Positions 5,449 through 7,573 of a stretch of 7,573 bases of DNA are shown piece after piece. Location of the stretch: positions 1 through 7,573 of the forward strand of contig JABIVN010000540.1 in NCBI GenBank assembly GCA_018667205.1. Direction: 5' to 3'. The notes below the pieces were generated by a model. The model was not told the origin of the DNA. It saw only the letters and a list, made by a program, of their open reading frames with translations, and made no database searches. This DNA is from Gammaproteobacteria bacterium. Lineage in GTDB: Bacteria > Pseudomonadota > Gammaproteobacteria > Pseudomonadales > Azotimanducaceae. The number at the start of each line of letters is the position of its first letter. Position 1 is the stretch's first letter. Position numbers and translations under genes: made by a program.

Positions 5449-7573
5449 TTATTTGTCTTCCATGCTCCATGAAAGACGAACGAAGTATCCACGGCCAAAC
5501 AAACGATAGGTCGAGGGGTCCGTTTTGGCATTAAAGCCAAGGTCGATGTAAGGTGGCGCTTCATCAGTGACGTTGTTGATACCGGTGCTAATACTCACTC
5601 CACTATTGGGATGCGTGTATTTAAACGTCAGGTCGTGGTAAAGCTGAGAGTCTACCTTTTGAGTGTATCCAACACCAAAGGCGTCGTCAGACTTAAGCTC
5701 ACTGATATATTCACCTAGATAAGCAACCCTGAAGTTACCTTTCATCCAATCAACCGAGTAGTTAATTTTGTCTTCGGCAAATGCGCTACCGTTGTAACGT
5801 CCACTATTATCTACTTTTTCATCACCAGGGAACGCTTGGCGTTCGCGTTCACTTAGATGAGACCAGAGAACGGCAGTATCGAATTGACCAAAATCAGTCT
5901 CGAAGACGAATCTAACTTCGGTATCGATGCCTCCAGCGGTTTCGAGTGCAACGTTCAAGGGGCCGTCCAGAACCTGTGCGATACTGTAGTCAGCACGACG
6001 AGTGATCAGTGCACAAGAGCCCGCGTTCAGGGCGTTGTAGCAATCATCAAGGATATAATTTACGCCAAGAGCGCTAATCATATTCTCGAGTTCTGTTTCC
6101 CAGTAATCAACAACGACGCTAAGGCTGCCAAGCTTGAACTCAGGAGTCCAAACAATACCGGCAGTAAAAGTATCACCGAATTCTGGCTCTAGGTCGGGGT
6201 TTCCGCCAACGCGTGCCAGCAACTGAGAATCTAACTGAAGACCTGTTTGCGCACATCCAGGTGGTAATGCATCACCAGGGGCAGGGATACAAGGGTCTCT
6301 GTAGGTCGGGAATGAATCAACCTGACCAGCAAAGGCTTCACCGATACTCGGCGCTCTGAAGACTTCGCCTTGTGTTGCTCGGAATTTCAGATCTTCCAAT
6401 ACGTAGAATTCAACACCAACTTGGTACGTTGATTCAGAACCGAAAGTGTCAAAATCGTCGTATCGCATACCTGCAGTGATATCCAACGACTGGGTGCCAT
6501 TGTCGAAAACGGGTAAAAGAAGTTCGCCGTAGATGCTGTCTGACTTGTAAGAGCCATCAGTACCCGCGCCGGTGTTACCCGTGACTTCATCTTTTTGTTT
6601 GCCAGAATCCGGGATAAAGGTGAACTGTTCTTTTCGGTATTCGTAACCAGCAGCCCAACCAATCGGACCACCTGGAAGTTCCCAGCCGCTTCCTGCGACG
6701 CTGAATCCCCACTGATCCTGCTCTCCCTCAAGGGAATCTACCAGCACAACCCCGACATAGGAAAGCATTTCTGGTGTAAGAGCACCAGGACCGCCAAAGA
6801 AGTTAATAGGAACACAACCAGCGATCAGAGAACTAGCGTCGCTGATATCATTGTAACATTCTGGGCTGCCGTCACCATTAAGGTCGGCAGAGGGGCCCAT
6901 CGCGTTTGTCAGGTTAGGCCCAAAGAACTGACCGTAGTCAGTTGAGGTCGAATCCGTCCAGCCTTTGTTGTAATAGACTTCCCAGTCCATTTCCATGAAC
7001 TCACCACTAGCAACCACGTTAACCTGCAACTGGTCTACATCTTGCTCGAACCGTCGATTAGTCTCCACCATTCTGCGCCTGGCGTCCCTAACGGGCTCGT
7101 ACCTAAGTGGACCGGCAATACCTTCTGGTGTTAGGTTGTATGCATCGATTGCCTGAGTCAGGTAGTAGTTATCCTCAGAGATTCCGGAAAAAGGATTACC
7201 CTCAAAAACGCCCTGATAAGAAGGGTCCGTAGGGGAGTTGTAAGGCTGCGGAGCCAGTTCCTGAGATGATTTTCGGTTGCTGAATCTTACCTCGGCTGTC
7301 AGCTCAATATCATCAGTCAGATCATAATTGATGTTACCGAAGATATTTGTTCGCTCGTAGGGCGTTTGGATATAGTTAACTGGAGCGTAGTTATAGGTGC
7401 GTCCGTCGAATGGGATTAAGCCATTGCCTTCATTGATGAAAGTTCCCTGATCGGCAAATGCCACCCTGGACTCCGGTATCCGTGACGAGCCAATGATGTA
7501 ACAACCACCAGAGGTCGTGCCATCATAAGGCGCTGTTAGCTGATTTTCGCAACCGCCCGGATAGATGTACCAG
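5449..7573 (-). CDS. TonB-dependent outer-membrane receptor (N-terminus outside window)
   Basis: The frame is open from the right edge to TAA at 5449-5451 and gives about 707 residues. The GTG at 7462-7464 is internal: 36 more open, barrel-like codons lie upstream up to the edge. The signal peptide, TonB box and plug are therefore outside the window. What remains is the 22-strand barrel. Landmarks include FRAPSIGEAF (6331-6360), GGNPDLEPE with the following TFTAGIVW (start about 6207), the GINNVTDEAPP turn (5551-5583) and a closing YFVRLSWSM strand. GCVPINFFGGPGALTPE (start about 6819) is a loop signature of the large proteobacterial receptor group often linked to oligosaccharide or xenosiderophore uptake. 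Eight cysteines fall into four close pairs, all probably in extracellular loops, and one loop carries DLNGDGSPE, which looks like a calcium loop. Function: energised import of an unknown ligand across the outer membrane. It converges with the operon and shares a terminator with it. Confidence 0.92.
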   Translation of the reverse strand, partial: WYIYPGGCENQLTAPYDGTTSGGCYIIGSSRIPESRVAFADQGTFINEGNGLIPFDGRTYNYAPVNYIQTPYERTNIFGNINYDLTDDIELTAEVRFSNRKSSQELAPQPYNSPTDPSYQGVFEGNPFSGISEDNYYLTQAIDAYNLTPEGIAGPLRYEPVRDARRRMVETNRRFEQDVDQLQVNVVASGEFMEMDWEVYYNKGWTDSTSTDYGQFFGPNLTNAMGPSADLNGDGSPECYNDISDASSLIAGCVPINFFGGPGALTPEMLSYVGVVLVDSLEGEQDQWGFSVAGSGWELPGGPIGWAAGYEYRKEQFTFIPDSGKQKDEVTGNTGAGTDGSYKSDSIYGELLLPVFDNGTQSLDITAGMRYDDFDTFGSESTYQVGVEFYVLEDLKFRATQGEVFRAPSIGEAFAGQVDSFPTYRDPCIPAPGDALPPGCAQTGLQLDSQLLARVGGNPDLEPEFGDTFTAGIVWTPEFKLGSLSVVVDYWETELENMISALGVNYILDDCYNALNAGSCALITRRADYSIAQVLDGPLNVALETAGGIDTEVRFVFETDFGQFDTAVLWSHLSERERQAFPGDEKVDNSGRYNGSAFAEDKINYSVDWMKGNFRVAYLGEYISELKSDDAFGVGYTQKVDSQLYHDLTFKYTHPNSGVSISTGINNVTDEAPPYIDLGFNAKTDPSTYRLFGRGYFVRLSWSMEDK

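Noticed and set aside
5857..6192. 111-codon + strand open frame inside the TonB receptor
   Set aside because: It is antisense to strongly supported barrel sequence and has no domain or upstream signal.
7462..7464. GTG as the start of the TonB receptor
   Set aside because: The frame stays open for 36 more codons to the window edge with barrel-like sequence and a cysteine pair, and a receptor starting here would lack the signal peptide and plug.
1..7573. CRISPR array, tRNA/rRNA genes, insertion sequence or attachment site
   Set aside because: I saw no regularly spaced repeats, cloverleaf-like segments, transposase motifs or flanking direct repeats. Nearly all bases are in supported coding frames.

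Overview
The window looks like a piece of chromosome from a marine-type gammaproteobacterium (Alteromonadales/Cellvibrionales-like). This is inferred from mid-range base composition, a large oligosaccharide/xenosiderophore-style TonB-dependent receptor, a TPR-sulfotransferase fusion, and a DUF4826-like small protein. No RNA gene, insertion sequence, CRISPR array or integrase is visible. The window is almost fully coding.

Layout: (1) 1-237, + strand, is the C-terminal end of a gene that enters from the left and is not recognised. (2) 244-1827, - strand, is a TPR-plus-sulfotransferase protein, convergent with gene 1 and only 6 bases from it. (3) 1828-2064 is a 237-base divergent intergenic region that must carry promoters for both sides. 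(4) 2065-5385, + strand, is a compact four-gene operon: a class I SAM methyltransferase, a sulfotransferase-fold protein with degenerate cofactor motifs, a 2-oxoglutarate/Fe(II) oxygenase of the prolyl-hydroxylase type (GTG start, overlapping the previous gene), and a DUF4826-like small acidic protein. (5) 5397-5428 is a strong bidirectional hairpin terminator. (6) 5449-7573, - strand, is the barrel part of a TonB-dependent receptor whose signal peptide and plug lie beyond the right edge.

Taken together, the window puts methyl transfer, sulfo (or related) transfer and hydroxylation enzymes beside an outer-membrane receptor. The best-supported hypothesis is a small tailoring cassette that modifies a peptide, protein or small molecule. 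The substrate is not visible, and the link to the receptor rests on adjacency only. The two most concrete oddities are the 370-residue sulfotransferase-like protein, whose P-loop aligns residue for residue with its neighbour's but lacks the key glycines and arginines, and a 15-codon mini-ORF that exactly bridges the stop of the methyltransferase and the start of the next gene, which has no ribosome binding site of its own.
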